From Tautonia plasticadhaerens (GTDB lineage Bacteria > Planctomycetota > Planctomycetia > Isosphaerales > Isosphaeraceae): a stretch of 64,000 nucleotides of DNA. The notes below the pieces were generated by a model. That model ran no database searches and was not told the DNA's origin. It saw only the letters and a list, made by a program, of their open reading frames with translations. The stretch spans positions 5,208,001 to 5,272,000 of the forward strand of contig NZ_CP036426.1 of assembly GCF_007752535.1 (NCBI RefSeq), read 5' to 3'. The position numbers were made by a program, and so were the translations under genes. Position 1 is the stretch's first letter; the number at the start of each line of letters is the position of its first letter. Shown piece by piece: positions 1 to 7,748 of this stretch.

Positions 1-1
1 G

Positions 2-451
2 GCGTTCGGCAAGACGGTCACGATCCGCGATCGGGATACCGATCGCTACGGGCGCACCGTCGCCGAGGTGATCCTGTCCGACGGAACCAGCCTGAACCGG
101 ACGCTGGTTGCTCAGGGCTACACCTGGTGGTACAGGACCTATACCCCGACGGATACCGAGCTGGAGCGGCTCGAAGCGGGGGCGAAAGCCGCGAAACGCG
201 GCCTCTGGGCCAGGCCGGACCCGGTCGCGCCGTGGGATTGGCGAAGAGGTGAGAGGGGCCCGGCGGTCGGCGGGTCCCAGCCCGCCATCCCGGCCTTGTC
301 AGGCGGGGTCATCAGCAACCGCAACAGCCGCGTCTACCATGCTTCTCATTGCCGGAGCATCGGCAAGATGAAGGAGGGCAACAAGGTGCCGTTTAGCACG
401 GCGGCGGAGGCGCAGGCCGCCGGGTACCGCAAGGCGGGCGATTGCGATTAG
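2..451 (+). CDS. Thermonuclease (SNase) family protein, C-terminal part, start outside window
   Basis: The reading frame is open from base 2, so the gene begins to the left of the window. Visible residues include the SNase motif DTDRYGRTVAEV followed by LVAQGYTWWYRTYTP and AKAAKRGLW, which match the second half of staphylococcal-nuclease-like domains that cut DNA or RNA using Ca2+. A tail follows with the pattern NRNSRVYHASHCRSIGKM and a final GDCD. It resembles the Ada-like or YhcR-like metal-binding extension found after SNase domains in several bacteria. The catalytic N-terminal residues are off the window. The family call is firm. The function of the tail is inferred. Confidence 0.85.
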   Translation, partial: AFGKTVTIRDRDTDRYGRTVAEVILSDGTSLNRTLVAQGYTWWYRTYTPTDTELERLEAGAKAAKRGLWARPDPVAPWDWRRGERGPAVGGSQPAIPALSGGVISNRNSRVYHASHCRSIGKMKEGNKVPFSTAAEAQAAGYRKAGDCD

Positions 452-472
452 GACGAAATACCCGGAGGCCCC

Positions 473-691
473 ATGCGTGCCCCGACCTACCCGAAGTGCT
501 CGCAAGCAATGAAGGAGGGCTTCATTCTCGACCACACGCGCAACGGCCGCTTGCCATCGGAATGGGTCGAGGGGCCGCCACAGCACTCGTTCTGGACCGG
601 CCTGAGGCTCCGGGGCAAGGAGCGGCACAAGGTCGCCACCTTCCGCTGCCCCAAGTGCGGCTACCTCGAGTCCTACGCCATGGAGGCGTAA
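473..691 (+). CDS. Small zinc-ribbon-like protein
   Basis: A 72-residue protein begins 21 bases after the thermonuclease stop, with GGAGG just upstream of its ATG. The C-terminus carries CPKCGYLESYA, a CxxC half of a zinc ribbon, and a YPKC at the N-terminus could supply another ligand. It looks like the small DUF6487-type zinc-ribbon proteins. No enzymatic role can be inferred. The close spacing suggests co-transcription with the upstream nuclease. Confidence 0.6.
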   Translation: MRAPTYPKCSQAMKEGFILDHTRNGRLPSEWVEGPPQHSFWTGLRLRGKERHKVATFRCPKCGYLESYAMEA

Positions 692-713
692 CCGTTCAGA
701 ATTCCGGCTTGTC

Positions 714-1217
714 CTAGGCCTTCGGCTCCTCAAGGCCGAGCAGCCTGGTCCGCAGCGAGGCCTGCTCCCCTTCGGTGAGCGCCCCGGCATCGACGAGCTT
801 CCGGACCATCTCCAGGTCGGTCCGCAGGTCTTCGGGGTTGAGCTGCCTGGAGAGCACCTGCTCCTTCTTCGCCTGCCATTCCGCCTCGGAAATGACGCCC
901 TCGCCCTGGAGCTGCTTCAGCGTGGCGAGCTCGCGGTAATGCACCGTCATCGAGTCGGAGCGCGCCATGCCGCTCATCATGCTGGCCACGCCCATATCCG
1001 ACGCCATCTCCGTCGTGATCCACTCCGCCGGTTGCGTGGACGGCGGCAGCGGGGCGGCGATAACCGTCGACCTCATCGAGGGCTCCACGCGGCCGAAGCG
1101 GGGAAAGCCGATCAGCAGCGCCAGCACGGCCGCCTGGACGACCAGCAGCAGGGCCAGCACGAGTCCGTGACGCCGCTCCAGCCGGGTCATGCGCGCGTCG
1201 AGTTCGAGCTTGTCCAT
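714..1217 (-). CDS. Membrane-anchored protein with SHOCT-like repeats
   Basis: This is a 167-residue protein. Residues about 18-38 form one transmembrane helix (VLALLLVVQAAVLALLIGF) after a charged N-terminus. The second half contains two short helical motifs of SHOCT type: LATLKQLQGEGVISEAEWQ and a related MVRKLVDAGALTEGEQASL. SHOCT segments are short oligomerisation helices often attached to membrane anchors. The gene is convergent with the upstream zinc-ribbon gene, with about 20 bases between the ends. No catalytic residues are seen. Confidence 0.6.
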   Translation of the reverse strand: MDKLELDARMTRLERRHGLVLALLLVVQAAVLALLIGFPRFGRVEPSMRSTVIAAPLPPSTQPAEWITTEMASDMGVASMMSGMARSDSMTVHYRELATLKQLQGEGVISEAEWQAKKEQVLSRQLNPEDLRTDLEMVRKLVDAGALTEGEQASLRTRLLGLEEPKA

Positions 1218-1392
1218 CGGTGCCTCGCGGTGGGGAAAGTCCGGGCTCCATCCAGGATTCGGACGCCGGGCCCGGATATTCTGGGCGATATCCCCCGCCA
1301 GCCGTATCTAAACGCCTGGCCAGATCGAACCTTGCGGCGATCTCCCGTACAATCCCGCCTGAGAACCTTCATCCCCGGCGCGGATCGCACCC

Positions 1393-1617
1393 ATGATCGA
1401 CCACGACGACGCGATCGAGGCGGCGGCAGGCGACCTGGACGAGGCCCGCCTGCGGATCGAGGACGCCCGCGACGCCTTGCGGCGGGCGATCGACAATGGC
1501 GGGGAGTCGGAAGCGACGCGCAGGCTCGCCGCCCGGCTGGACCGGATGGCGGCGGAAGTCGGTAGGATCGAACGGGTTTGCGCCGAACGATCCCCGGCGG
1601 TCAGCGAGGTGGGCTGA
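1393..1617 (+). CDS. Small helical hypothetical protein
   Basis: A 74-residue, strongly charged protein (MIDHDDAIEAAAGDLDEARL...) predicted to be all alpha-helical or coiled coil. The heptad-like pattern runs through DARDALRRAIDN and LAARLDRMAAEVGRIERV. No known domain is recognised. The composition fits a real coding sequence better than the overlapping antisense frames, which are rich in Arg and Ser. The function is unknown. Confidence 0.45.
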   Translation: MIDHDDAIEAAAGDLDEARLRIEDARDALRRAIDNGGESEATRRLAARLDRMAAEVGRIERVCAERSPAVSEVG

Positions 1618-1707
1618 ATCGGTGTTCGCCCCAACTCGCGCCGATCGCACGCCGAACGGCCTTCCTCCCAGTGTTCGGGTAGCAACCCGAACCTGGGGGG
1701 CACAGCC

Positions 1708-1998
1708 ATGTCCAACCGACACATCGGCAAGCTGCTGGTGTCGACCCTCGGCCGCTCGCTCTTGGTCGCCCTCATCACGCTCCTTGTCGCGGCCTGCGGG
1801 CTGGCCGTCGGCTACTTCCGGGGCATGGAGGAGGCCAACCCCGACGCGCAGATGACGACGCTCGGGGGCGAGACGGCGGGGATCGCCTCCATGATCGTCG
1901 TCGCCTTCAACCTCGCCCTCGGCACCGCCGGAGGGGCGATCGCGGGGCTGGTGATCGGCGTGGTGATGGCGATCCTCTGGCCGCGTCGCGCCGCCTGA
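1708..1998 (+). CDS. Small two-helix membrane protein
   Basis: A 96-residue protein with two clear hydrophobic segments, about residues 18-34 (LLVALITLLVAACGLAVGYF) and about 58-90 (MIVVAFNLALGTAGGAI then GLVIGVVMAILW). It ends in a WPRR stop-transfer. A lipobox-like AACG lies in the first helix but is not followed by a typical mature lipoprotein. Its stop lies one base before the convergent end of the split SRAP gene. The family is unknown. Confidence 0.5.
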   Translation: MSNRHIGKLLVSTLGRSLLVALITLLVAACGLAVGYFRGMEEANPDAQMTTLGGETAGIASMIVVAFNLALGTAGGAIAGLVIGVVMAILWPRRAA

Positions 1999-2295
1999 CT
2001 CACGCCCGCTCGACGCATTCCGGCCCGTCGACCGACGGCCTGTTGACCGCCAGCCCGACCGGATAGCCCTCCATCAGCCCCGGCTCCAGCGGATCGAGCA
2101 GCGCAAGAAGCTCTTCCTGCGTCGCCTCCGGGTCGAGCCACGCCTGATGGTCATCGGGCTTCAGGATCACCGGCATCCGCCCATGCACCGGGGCGACGAC
2201 GGCGTTCGCCTCGGTCGTGACCAGGGCGAAGGTCTCCCGCTCCTGCCCGTCCCGCTCCCAGCGGTCCCAGAGGCCCGCGAACGCGAACGGGGCGC

Positions 2296-2303
2296 CGGAT
2301 TTC
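2296..2303. repeat. Left target-site duplication of the ISL3-like element
   Basis: CGGATTTC, identical to 3842-3849 on the other side of the element. One copy belongs to the original SRAP coding sequence. Confidence 0.95.
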
Positions 2304-3841
2304 GAGACTCCTCGCCGATCCCCACCACGCGGACGACAGGCAGTAAGCCGTTTTGCCCTTGAAGGATAGGGCCTGCGTCCCGGTGAATGAGGTTGAACAC
2401 GAGCCTCACCACCGGGGACGCAAGCCATGGGCACCGAAGCACCCACTTCGATCGTTATACCCGTCCGCTGCGCACCCAAGAAGGCCCCCTGCCCGAACTG
2501 CGGCAAGCGGGGCCGACGCAAGCGGGCCCTGACCCGCACCGTGCGCACCGTCGCCTACAAGGCCGTCGCCGTCCTGGAAGTCACCTATGGCGAGTACACC
2601 GCTCGGTGCCGGTGCCGCACGACCTTCCGCAACACCCCCGAGGGGGTGCTCCCCAAGGCCAGGTACGACAACAAGGTCCGCGACCTGGTGCTCGACCGCC
2701 TGATCAAGGACGGCATGAGCATCGAGCGGACCCTGGCGTCGATCCGCCGCGAGTTCCTGCTGGACCTCTCCACGGGATTCGTCTACGACGTGCTCCGCGA
2801 CCACGCCGCTTCGCTCGACATGGCGGCGCACCGACGGGCGGTCCTGGAACGCTTCAGCGGCACGCTCTGCGTCGATGAGCTGCACCTGGGCCGCTTCACC
2901 TTGCTGCTGGCCACCGACCCGCTGGCCGACCTGCCCGTGGCCTTCGCCCTGGTCGACAAGAACGACGCCGACCACATGCGTCGGTTCTTCAAGAACCTCA
3001 AGACCCGGGGGCTCTCCCCGCGGGTGGTGGTCACCGACGGATCGAACCTCTACCCCGAGCTGCTGGCCGAGCTGTGGCCCGAGGCCGACCACCAGCTGTG
3101 CGCCTTCCACGTCATCAAGTCGATCAACGGGCTGATCCTGGACGCGGTGCGCCGGCTGAGAGGGGCGATGGCCCGTCGGGGCAAGGCCGGGCGCAAGAAG
3201 AAGCGGGGACGCAAGGGCCGGAGGTCCAGGGCCACCGCCGGGCGTCGCGGGCCGACGCTCAGGGAGAAGGCCCACTTCGTGTTCAAGCATCGTCACCTGA
3301 TCGTCAAGCGTCGGGAGAAGCTCACCGAGGCCGAGCGAGCCGACCTGACCCGAATGCTGGGGTGCCTGCCGGAGCTGGCGACGCTGCGGCGGTTCGCCGA
3401 CCGGGTCTACTGGCTGTTCGACACGCCCAAGGACCTCCACCAGGCGAGCTGCCGTCGGTCGGCGATCGTGCGCGACCCGGCATTCTACGCGGTGCCCGAG
3501 CTGGTCAAGGCGATGGACCAGCTCGACGAGGAGAAGTTCCCGAAGCTTATAGCGTACTTGAACGGCCCGGCGGGCCGCCGGGTGCGGACGAACAACCACG
3601 TGGAGCGGAGCAACCGGCTGTTCCGGTTCCTGGAGAAGGTGCGGTACAAGTGGCGTCGTCGCCGGACGCTGGTCCGGTTCGTGGTCCTGAAACTGGACGA
3701 GGTCTGGAGCCATCAGTCATCGCCCAAGGCTGCGAAGTTCAAGGCCGAGCCATCGAGTGGGGGCCGCGAGGCACAAGCTGATGCAGGCCAACGATCACGG
3801 CGAGCCGCATGAGGATCAAGTGGGGATCAGCGAGGAGTCTC
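2304..3841 (+). mobile_element. ISL3-like insertion sequence, complete
   Basis: The element is 1538 bp. The terminal inverted repeats are 21 bp with 20 matches, starting GAGACTCCTCG on the left (2304-2324) and mirrored at 3821-3841. It is flanked by the identical 8 bp target duplication CGGATTTC at 2296-2303 and 3842-3849. An 8 bp duplication is typical of ISL3. It carries one full-length transposase and sits inside an SRAP gene. The intact ends, duplication and transposase point to a recent insertion. Confidence 0.95.
2427..3812 (+). CDS. ISL3-like DDE transposase
   Basis: This 461-residue transposase begins with a zinc-binding region (CPNCGKRGRRKR, then CRCRTTF), as expected for ISL3. The catalytic core follows: CVDELHLG with the first Asp, VVTDGSNLYPELL with the second Asp, DHQLCAFHVIKS, and NNHVERSNRLFRF with the Glu. 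A basic insert (about residues 250-275) separates the core halves. The C-terminus is low complexity. The length fits the family. The ORF is uninterrupted, so the enzyme may be active. Confidence 0.92.
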   Translation: MGTEAPTSIVIPVRCAPKKAPCPNCGKRGRRKRALTRTVRTVAYKAVAVLEVTYGEYTARCRCRTTFRNTPEGVLPKARYDNKVRDLVLDRLIKDGMSIERTLASIRREFLLDLSTGFVYDVLRDHAASLDMAAHRRAVLERFSGTLCVDELHLGRFTLLLATDPLADLPVAFALVDKNDADHMRRFFKNLKTRGLSPRVVVTDGSNLYPELLAELWPEADHQLCAFHVIKSINGLILDAVRRLRGAMARRGKAGRKKKRGRKGRRSRATAGRRGPTLREKAHFVFKHRHLIVKRREKLTEAERADLTRMLGCLPELATLRRFADRVYWLFDTPKDLHQASCRRSAIVRDPAFYAVPELVKAMDQLDEEKFPKLIAYLNGPAGRRVRTNNHVERSNRLFRFLEKVRYKWRRRRTLVRFVVLKLDEVWSHQSSPKAAKFKAEPSSGGREAQADAGQRSRRAA

Positions 3842-3849
3842 CGGATTTC
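3842..3849. repeat. Right target-site duplication of the ISL3-like element
   Basis: CGGATTTC, identical to 2296-2303. Together they give an 8 bp staggered cut. Confidence 0.95.
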
Positions 3850-4367
3850 AGCCGGAAATGGTGCGGCCGCTTCGGAGTGCCGGGCGCCCATTCATAAAAA
3901 CCATCCGATGGGACGAGGCACCGCTTCTTGCGGAACGAGCCGCGGTAGGCATTGCTGGTCGCCACCGTCTCGCGCCGGGCGTTGATGTTGGAGAAGCTGA
4001 CTTTCGGCTCCTTGGACCAGCAGGGCAGGAAGCCCCACTTCAGCAGCTTCACCGCGTCCGAGGTGATCGCCGGCAGCCACTGCGACGGCGCGATGTTGTA
4101 GCGCACGACCTCCGGCACGTCGACGCCGAAGTGCTCCGCCAGCTCGGCCTTCGACTTCCTCAGCGTATACCTGCCGCACATCGGGGGGCCTCCGTGGACG
4201 CGATGACGGGCATCTCCGGCCCTTGATCGGCGAACTCGCCGCCAGGAGGCCAACGTCAGCACCGGATACGATGCCGGCCGTAGCGATTGCGCAGCGCGCC
4301 CCCTTGGTTAATACGACCGCGTGGTAAGCTAGGTTCATCACGACCGCCCCAGCACGGAGCCGCAGCC

Positions 4368-4859
4368 ATGGCGCGCAAATCCGCAAAGCCGCTGCCCATC
4401 GAAGACGAGGAAATCTCCCAGGAAATCCCGGAGGAGCAGGAGGAACCCGAGGCCACCGAGCCGGTCGACGACGAGGACGACGAGCTGGGAACCGGCGGCG
4501 ACGCCCCGAACAAGTCGCAGGCCGCCCGCGCCGCCCTCGACGCGGGCTACGAGAAGCCCGGCGAGGCGGTGGACTACATCAAGCGGTCGTTCGGGATCGA
4601 CATGAACCCGCAGCACTTCAGCGCGGTGAAGAGCCAGATGAAGAAGAAGGAAGGCGAGGGGAGGGCCGCGAAGCAGGCGGCACCGGCCCGACGCGGCCGG
4701 AAGCCGAAGATCGAGCCGGAGAATGGCGATCCGGCCCCGCCGCCCCGGAACGAGGCGACGGGCGAGGGTGATTTGCTCGACACGCTGGAGGCGCTCAAGC
4801 CCCTGATCGCCCAATACGGCGCAGACAAGCTGAAGCGCATGGTCGATTTGCTCGGCTGA
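4368..4859 (+). CDS. Acidic protein with a small helical, possibly DNA-binding, domain
   Basis: A 163-residue protein. The chosen ATG begins MARKSAKPLPIEDEE. The upstream in-frame extension is compositionally unlike the rest and overlaps the promoter region of the SRAP gene. Residues about 15-45 are almost entirely Glu and Asp. A helical domain follows (SQAARAALDAGYEKPGEAVDYI ... MNPQHFSAVKSQMKKKE), whose last segment resembles a recognition helix, and then a basic AT-hook-like RRGRKPK. A related layout is seen in the 46.3 kb protein, with GSISGTLIYNVKGRLSG at the same position. The pair may be planctomycete DNA-binding paralogues. The function is inferred only. Confidence 0.6.
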   Translation: MARKSAKPLPIEDEEISQEIPEEQEEPEATEPVDDEDDELGTGGDAPNKSQAARAALDAGYEKPGEAVDYIKRSFGIDMNPQHFSAVKSQMKKKEGEGRAAKQAAPARRGRKPKIEPENGDPAPPPRNEATGEGDLLDTLEALKPLIAQYGADKLKRMVDLLG

Positions 4860-4878
4860 CGGCCGCGCCGTCGGCGGC

Positions 4879-5808
4879 TCAACGCCGATTGACTTCCAGC
4901 GCCTCGATCCGCCTGGAGGCCTCCTCGGCCTCCGGTGTGCCGGGATAGTCGGAGACGATGGCCCGATAGCGCTCCAGCGCCGCCTTGGAATTGCGCGGCT
5001 CCAGCGCCTTGGCGATGGCAAAGACCGTGCGTGCCTTGGCTTCGGCTGCATCGTCGTCGGCCGTTCCCATGCCCGGCCTGCTCGCGGGCTTCGACTTCCC
5101 GAATGCCCCCCGCGTCTCGTTCAGCCGCTTGTACGCCTCCCGGAAATCATCGGAAGGCCCGAGCCGGTATCGCTTCCCCTCGGCCGCGTTGATCGCCTCG
5201 ATCGCGTCACTGACCTCCCCGTCGGCGGCCAACTCCCGGTACTCGCGGGCGACGGGGTCCATGACGCCGGAGAGATTCTCGACGGCGATGCTGAAGAAGC
5301 CATGCTGGCGCTCGAACTCCCGATCGATCTCGGCGCGGCCCTCCCGGCCCGGCCGCTGGCCTCCGAGCTGCTTGAGATACTTCTGGAGCTGGAGCACCGT
5401 GCCCCGGTTCGCGTTCATCTCGTTCTTCGCCGCGTTGTGGGCCGTCTTGTGCCCCGTGTTCCAGTTGCGCAGCGGGCGGTACTCGTTGATCTGATTGAGC
5501 TGGTCGATCACCAGGCCCAGGTCCGCGTTCCGCGTCCTCAGGGCATCGATCCGGGCGACGGCCCCGGCGATCTCGCCGTCGTTGTAGAGCATCGCCGCAC
5601 GCCGGGCGGACGCCGCCTGGAAGGCGGTCACCGTCCGGTCGCCGTCGCGGAATCCCGCCAACGCCTCATCCTCGTCGAGGACGAAGAAAAGCCCGTCCGG
5701 CCGGAGTCCCCTGGCACGCAGGACGTCCGCCGGGGCAGCCCCGTCGTCGGCCTGGCCGGGGAGGGTCGCCATGCAAAGCCCGAACGCTGCCGCCGCGATC
5801 CTGACCAT
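4879..5808 (-). CDS. Secreted protein with TPR-like C-terminus, unknown function
   Basis: The start was placed at 5808 (MVRIAAAAFGLCMATLPG), which gives a clean signal peptide and has GGGAG nine bases upstream. A longer frame exists, but its first 100 residues look non-coding. The mature 290-residue protein is charged and helical. The C-terminal 40 residues (FAIAKALEPRNSKAALERYR, then YPGTPEAEEASRRIEAL) match a single tetratricopeptide-like repeat of the kind used for assembly in the planctomycete periplasm. No enzyme motif is visible. Confidence 0.6.
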   Translation of the reverse strand: MVRIAAAAFGLCMATLPGQADDGAAPADVLRARGLRPDGLFFVLDEDEALAGFRDGDRTVTAFQAASARRAAMLYNDGEIAGAVARIDALRTRNADLGLVIDQLNQINEYRPLRNWNTGHKTAHNAAKNEMNANRGTVLQLQKYLKQLGGQRPGREGRAEIDREFERQHGFFSIAVENLSGVMDPVAREYRELAADGEVSDAIEAINAAEGKRYRLGPSDDFREAYKRLNETRGAFGKSKPASRPGMGTADDDAAEAKARTVFAIAKALEPRNSKAALERYRAIVSDYPGTPEAEEASRRIEALEVNRR

Positions 5809-5989
5809 GACACTATCTCCCGGCAGGGAAGTAGTCGGATCTCGGTACGACATCGGTAGCAGCGATACTTTTCCCGGAAGCGGCCCCGGAAAGCAAGCGA
5901 AATCCGCGCGTTGAGGGATCGCATGGCCGGGATCGCGGGGGAACCGGCAATAACCAGACAAATTGGCGTGCCCGGCCCCTCCCTGTGCC

Positions 5990-7213
5990 TCAGAAGCACG
6001 TCTTCCCGCGCACGTCGCAGATGTCATACCCGTTGGCCCGGTCCGCATAGACCTGGCCAAGCGGCAGCGTCGCCACGCTTCGGAGCGCGAAGCGGCCGTG
6101 CCGATCATTGACTGCCTGCTTCACGGCAGTTGCCGCATCCTCGGCATCCAGCCCGTCGAACAGCCCGAGCTGGCGTGGGGTGTGGGGCCGCAGATCCTCG
6201 GCGAACAAATGCATACGCGACGCCAGAGCCCGTGGCACCCATGCCCGCCGCAGGCAGGGACGGAAGGTGTCGAGCAGCACGTCGAAGCGATCGGTCGGCA
6301 CTTCGAGCGTCGCGCGTCCCTCCCCGGCATGCCCGTCGCGGTAGCCGACCCAGACCGCCACGCGCCCGGCCAGCACCCGGTGGTAGAGCAGCTCCTCGAC
6401 CATCCGCTCCAGGTTCCGCACCAGCCAGGCCCAGAGCACGTCCGGCTTGTCGGTCGGATCGCCGAAGCTGCCGCCGCGCGAGATCACCTTGTGCGGCGTC
6501 CGTTCTGCATTGATCGGGATCACGGGGTCGCCGTTCAATTCCCACCACAACGCCTCGCCGCTGGCGGTCAGCAGGCCGCGGATCAGCCGCCGGTCGGATT
6601 TCGCCAGGTCGAGGCAGGTGCGGATACCCCAGGGCAGCAGCCGCTTCTCCCTCCTGCCCGCGATGCCCGTCACATCGGTGACCGGGCGTGCCGCGAGCAG
6701 CGACTCCTCCGCCGCCTTGTCGAGGATGGCCAGCGCCCCGAAAGGCTTGGCGGTGTCGCTGATCAGCTTGGCGAGCGTGCGGGTCCGGGCGATGCCCACG
6801 GTCACGGGGACCCGGATGCGATCCATGAGCCGGTCCCGGACCAGGACGGCGTAATCCTGATAGTCGCCCGCCGGGGGCTTCGCCGCCTCGAAGAAGAACT
6901 CGTCGATGGAGTAATACTCGACGCGGGGCGACAGCTCCCGCATCGTCTCCAGCATCAGCCGCGAGAGCACCTCGTACCAGCGGAAGTCGCGCTTGACGTA
7001 GATCCCCTCGGGGCAGAGCTTCATCGCGTCCCAGATCGGCATCCCAGTGCCGACGCCGGTCGCCTTCATCTCGTAGCTCTTGGCGATGACGCACGCGCCC
7101 TGATTCCCCAGGACGCCGACCGGCATCCCGGCCAGGTGGGCGTACCGCACCCGCTCCGCCGCGACGTAAAACGCGTCGGCGTCGACATGTCCGACCGGGC
7201 CTTGGCGCCGCAT
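5990..7213 (-). CDS. Y-family DNA polymerase (DinB/UmuC superfamily)
   Basis: A 407-residue translesion polymerase. The metal-binding motifs are visible: GHVDADAFYVAAERV at the N-terminus and VEYYSIDEFFFEA with the conserved Asp-Glu pair. VTVGIARTRTLAKLISDTAK and the thumb-type helix-hairpin-helix region (DVTGIAGRREKRLLPWGI) follow, then a little-finger domain. The ATG at 7213 places the first Asp at residue 11, as in the family. A longer frame adds 33 unlikely residues. The sequence differs from classical DinB and is nearer to the UmuC/ImuB-like or Gram-positive UvrX-like branches. It is divergently transcribed from the SRAP-like gene, which suggests joint DNA-damage control. Confidence 0.88.
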   Translation of the reverse strand: MRRQGPVGHVDADAFYVAAERVRYAHLAGMPVGVLGNQGACVIAKSYEMKATGVGTGMPIWDAMKLCPEGIYVKRDFRWYEVLSRLMLETMRELSPRVEYYSIDEFFFEAAKPPAGDYQDYAVLVRDRLMDRIRVPVTVGIARTRTLAKLISDTAKPFGALAILDKAAEESLLAARPVTDVTGIAGRREKRLLPWGIRTCLDLAKSDRRLIRGLLTASGEALWWELNGDPVIPINAERTPHKVISRGGSFGDPTDKPDVLWAWLVRNLERMVEELLYHRVLAGRVAVWVGYRDGHAGEGRATLEVPTDRFDVLLDTFRPCLRRAWVPRALASRMHLFAEDLRPHTPRQLGLFDGLDAEDAATAVKQAVNDRHGRFALRSVATLPLGQVYADRANGYDICDVRGKTCF

Positions 7214-7271
7214 GGACAGAAGCGTACTATGCACGCACGAACAGTCAAGGCAGAGGGCAGGAAGACCCGAC
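7214..7271. promoter_or_regulatory. Shared divergent control region with imperfect palindrome
   Basis: Only 58 bases separate the start codons of the Y-family polymerase and the SRAP-like gene, so both promoters must overlap. A 15 bp imperfect palindrome GCGTACTATGCACGC lies at about 7222-7236. It is a plausible operator for a damage-response repressor, but it does not match a LexA box that I can name with certainty. Confidence 0.35.
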
Positions 7272-7742
7272 GTGTGCCTCGGAATCGCCGTGACGGAGAG
7301 CAACCTGCCCACGGAGTTAATCGGGCGATTCGGGATGGCGCACCGCCGCTACACGCGCGGCGGGCAGGCCGAGTACCGCTTCCTGTTCCGCGACCGCAGG
7401 CCGTGCCTGCCGATCTGGCGCGACGGGAGGCTCCAGGTCGCGCGCTGGGGCAACAGCCGGGGCCAGAGCCGCCGCCTGCCGCGCACCGGCTGGACGTGGC
7501 AGCAGACGGTGAAGGACGGCGGGTGGCGGGACAGCGGGGCCATCCCGGTCGAGATCCCGGCGTCCTACGGCCTGGAGCGCCGGGGCGTGTGGTACCTGAT
7601 CGAGACGGGCATCCGGGGCTTGCTGGTGCCGGATGAGCGCGGCTGGGCGGTGGCGTACATGCTCTGCGAGCCGGCCAGCCACTATTACCGGATCATGACC
7701 GGGGCGGAGCGGATGCCGGTGCTGATCGATCAGCGCATCTAA
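7272..7742 (+). CDS. Divergent SRAP-like protein with N-terminal cysteine
   Basis: A GTG start at 7272 gives a 156-residue protein beginning (M)CLGIAVTESNLP, with Cys at position 2 after Met removal, as in SRAP proteins. Other echoes of the SRAP fold are LQVARWGN (compare KWGL), IPASYGLERRGVWY (compare the GFYEW region) and ERMPVLI at the C-terminus (compare the catalytic-His motif HDRMPVIL, whose His is not evident here). I infer an SRAP relative that may react with abasic or single-stranded DNA lesions. It pairs divergently with a translesion polymerase, consistent with DNA-damage tolerance. The assignment rests on motif spacing, not on overall identity. Confidence 0.6.
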   Translation: MCLGIAVTESNLPTELIGRFGMAHRRYTRGGQAEYRFLFRDRRPCLPIWRDGRLQVARWGNSRGQSRRLPRTGWTWQQTVKDGGWRDSGAIPVEIPASYGLERRGVWYLIETGIRGLLVPDERGWAVAYMLCEPASHYYRIMTGAERMPVLIDQRI

Positions 7743-7748
7743 ATCGCA

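Larger units (their letters stand above)
2000..4181 (-). pseudogene. SRAP (YedK/HMCES-type) gene split by an ISL3-like insertion
   Basis: The 5' part (4181 down to 3842) encodes MCGRYTLRKSKAEL, with the catalytic Cys2, then YNIAPSQWLPAI, LLKWGFLP, NINARRET and GFYEWAP. The 3' part (2295 down to 2000) continues with APFAFAGLWDRWE, LVTTEANAVV and VHGRMPVIL. Removing the element and one 8 bp duplication copy joins FRLKSG to APFAFAG in frame and gives a complete 211-residue SRAP protein. SRAP proteins crosslink through Cys2 to abasic sites in single-stranded DNA. As it stands, the product would lack the C-terminal third, including the active-site His region. A second SRAP gene at 43.1 kb is also broken. 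Confidence 0.95.

Noticed and set aside
7222-7236. LexA box between the polymerase and SRAP-like genes
   Set aside because: The palindrome does not match a LexA consensus I can state with confidence, and no LexA gene is in the window. Kept only as a candidate operator.
5963-7636. A 557-codon open frame opposite the Y-family polymerase
   Set aside because: The frame is an antisense shadow with low-complexity Arg/Pro/Gln composition. The polymerase on the other strand has all its motifs.
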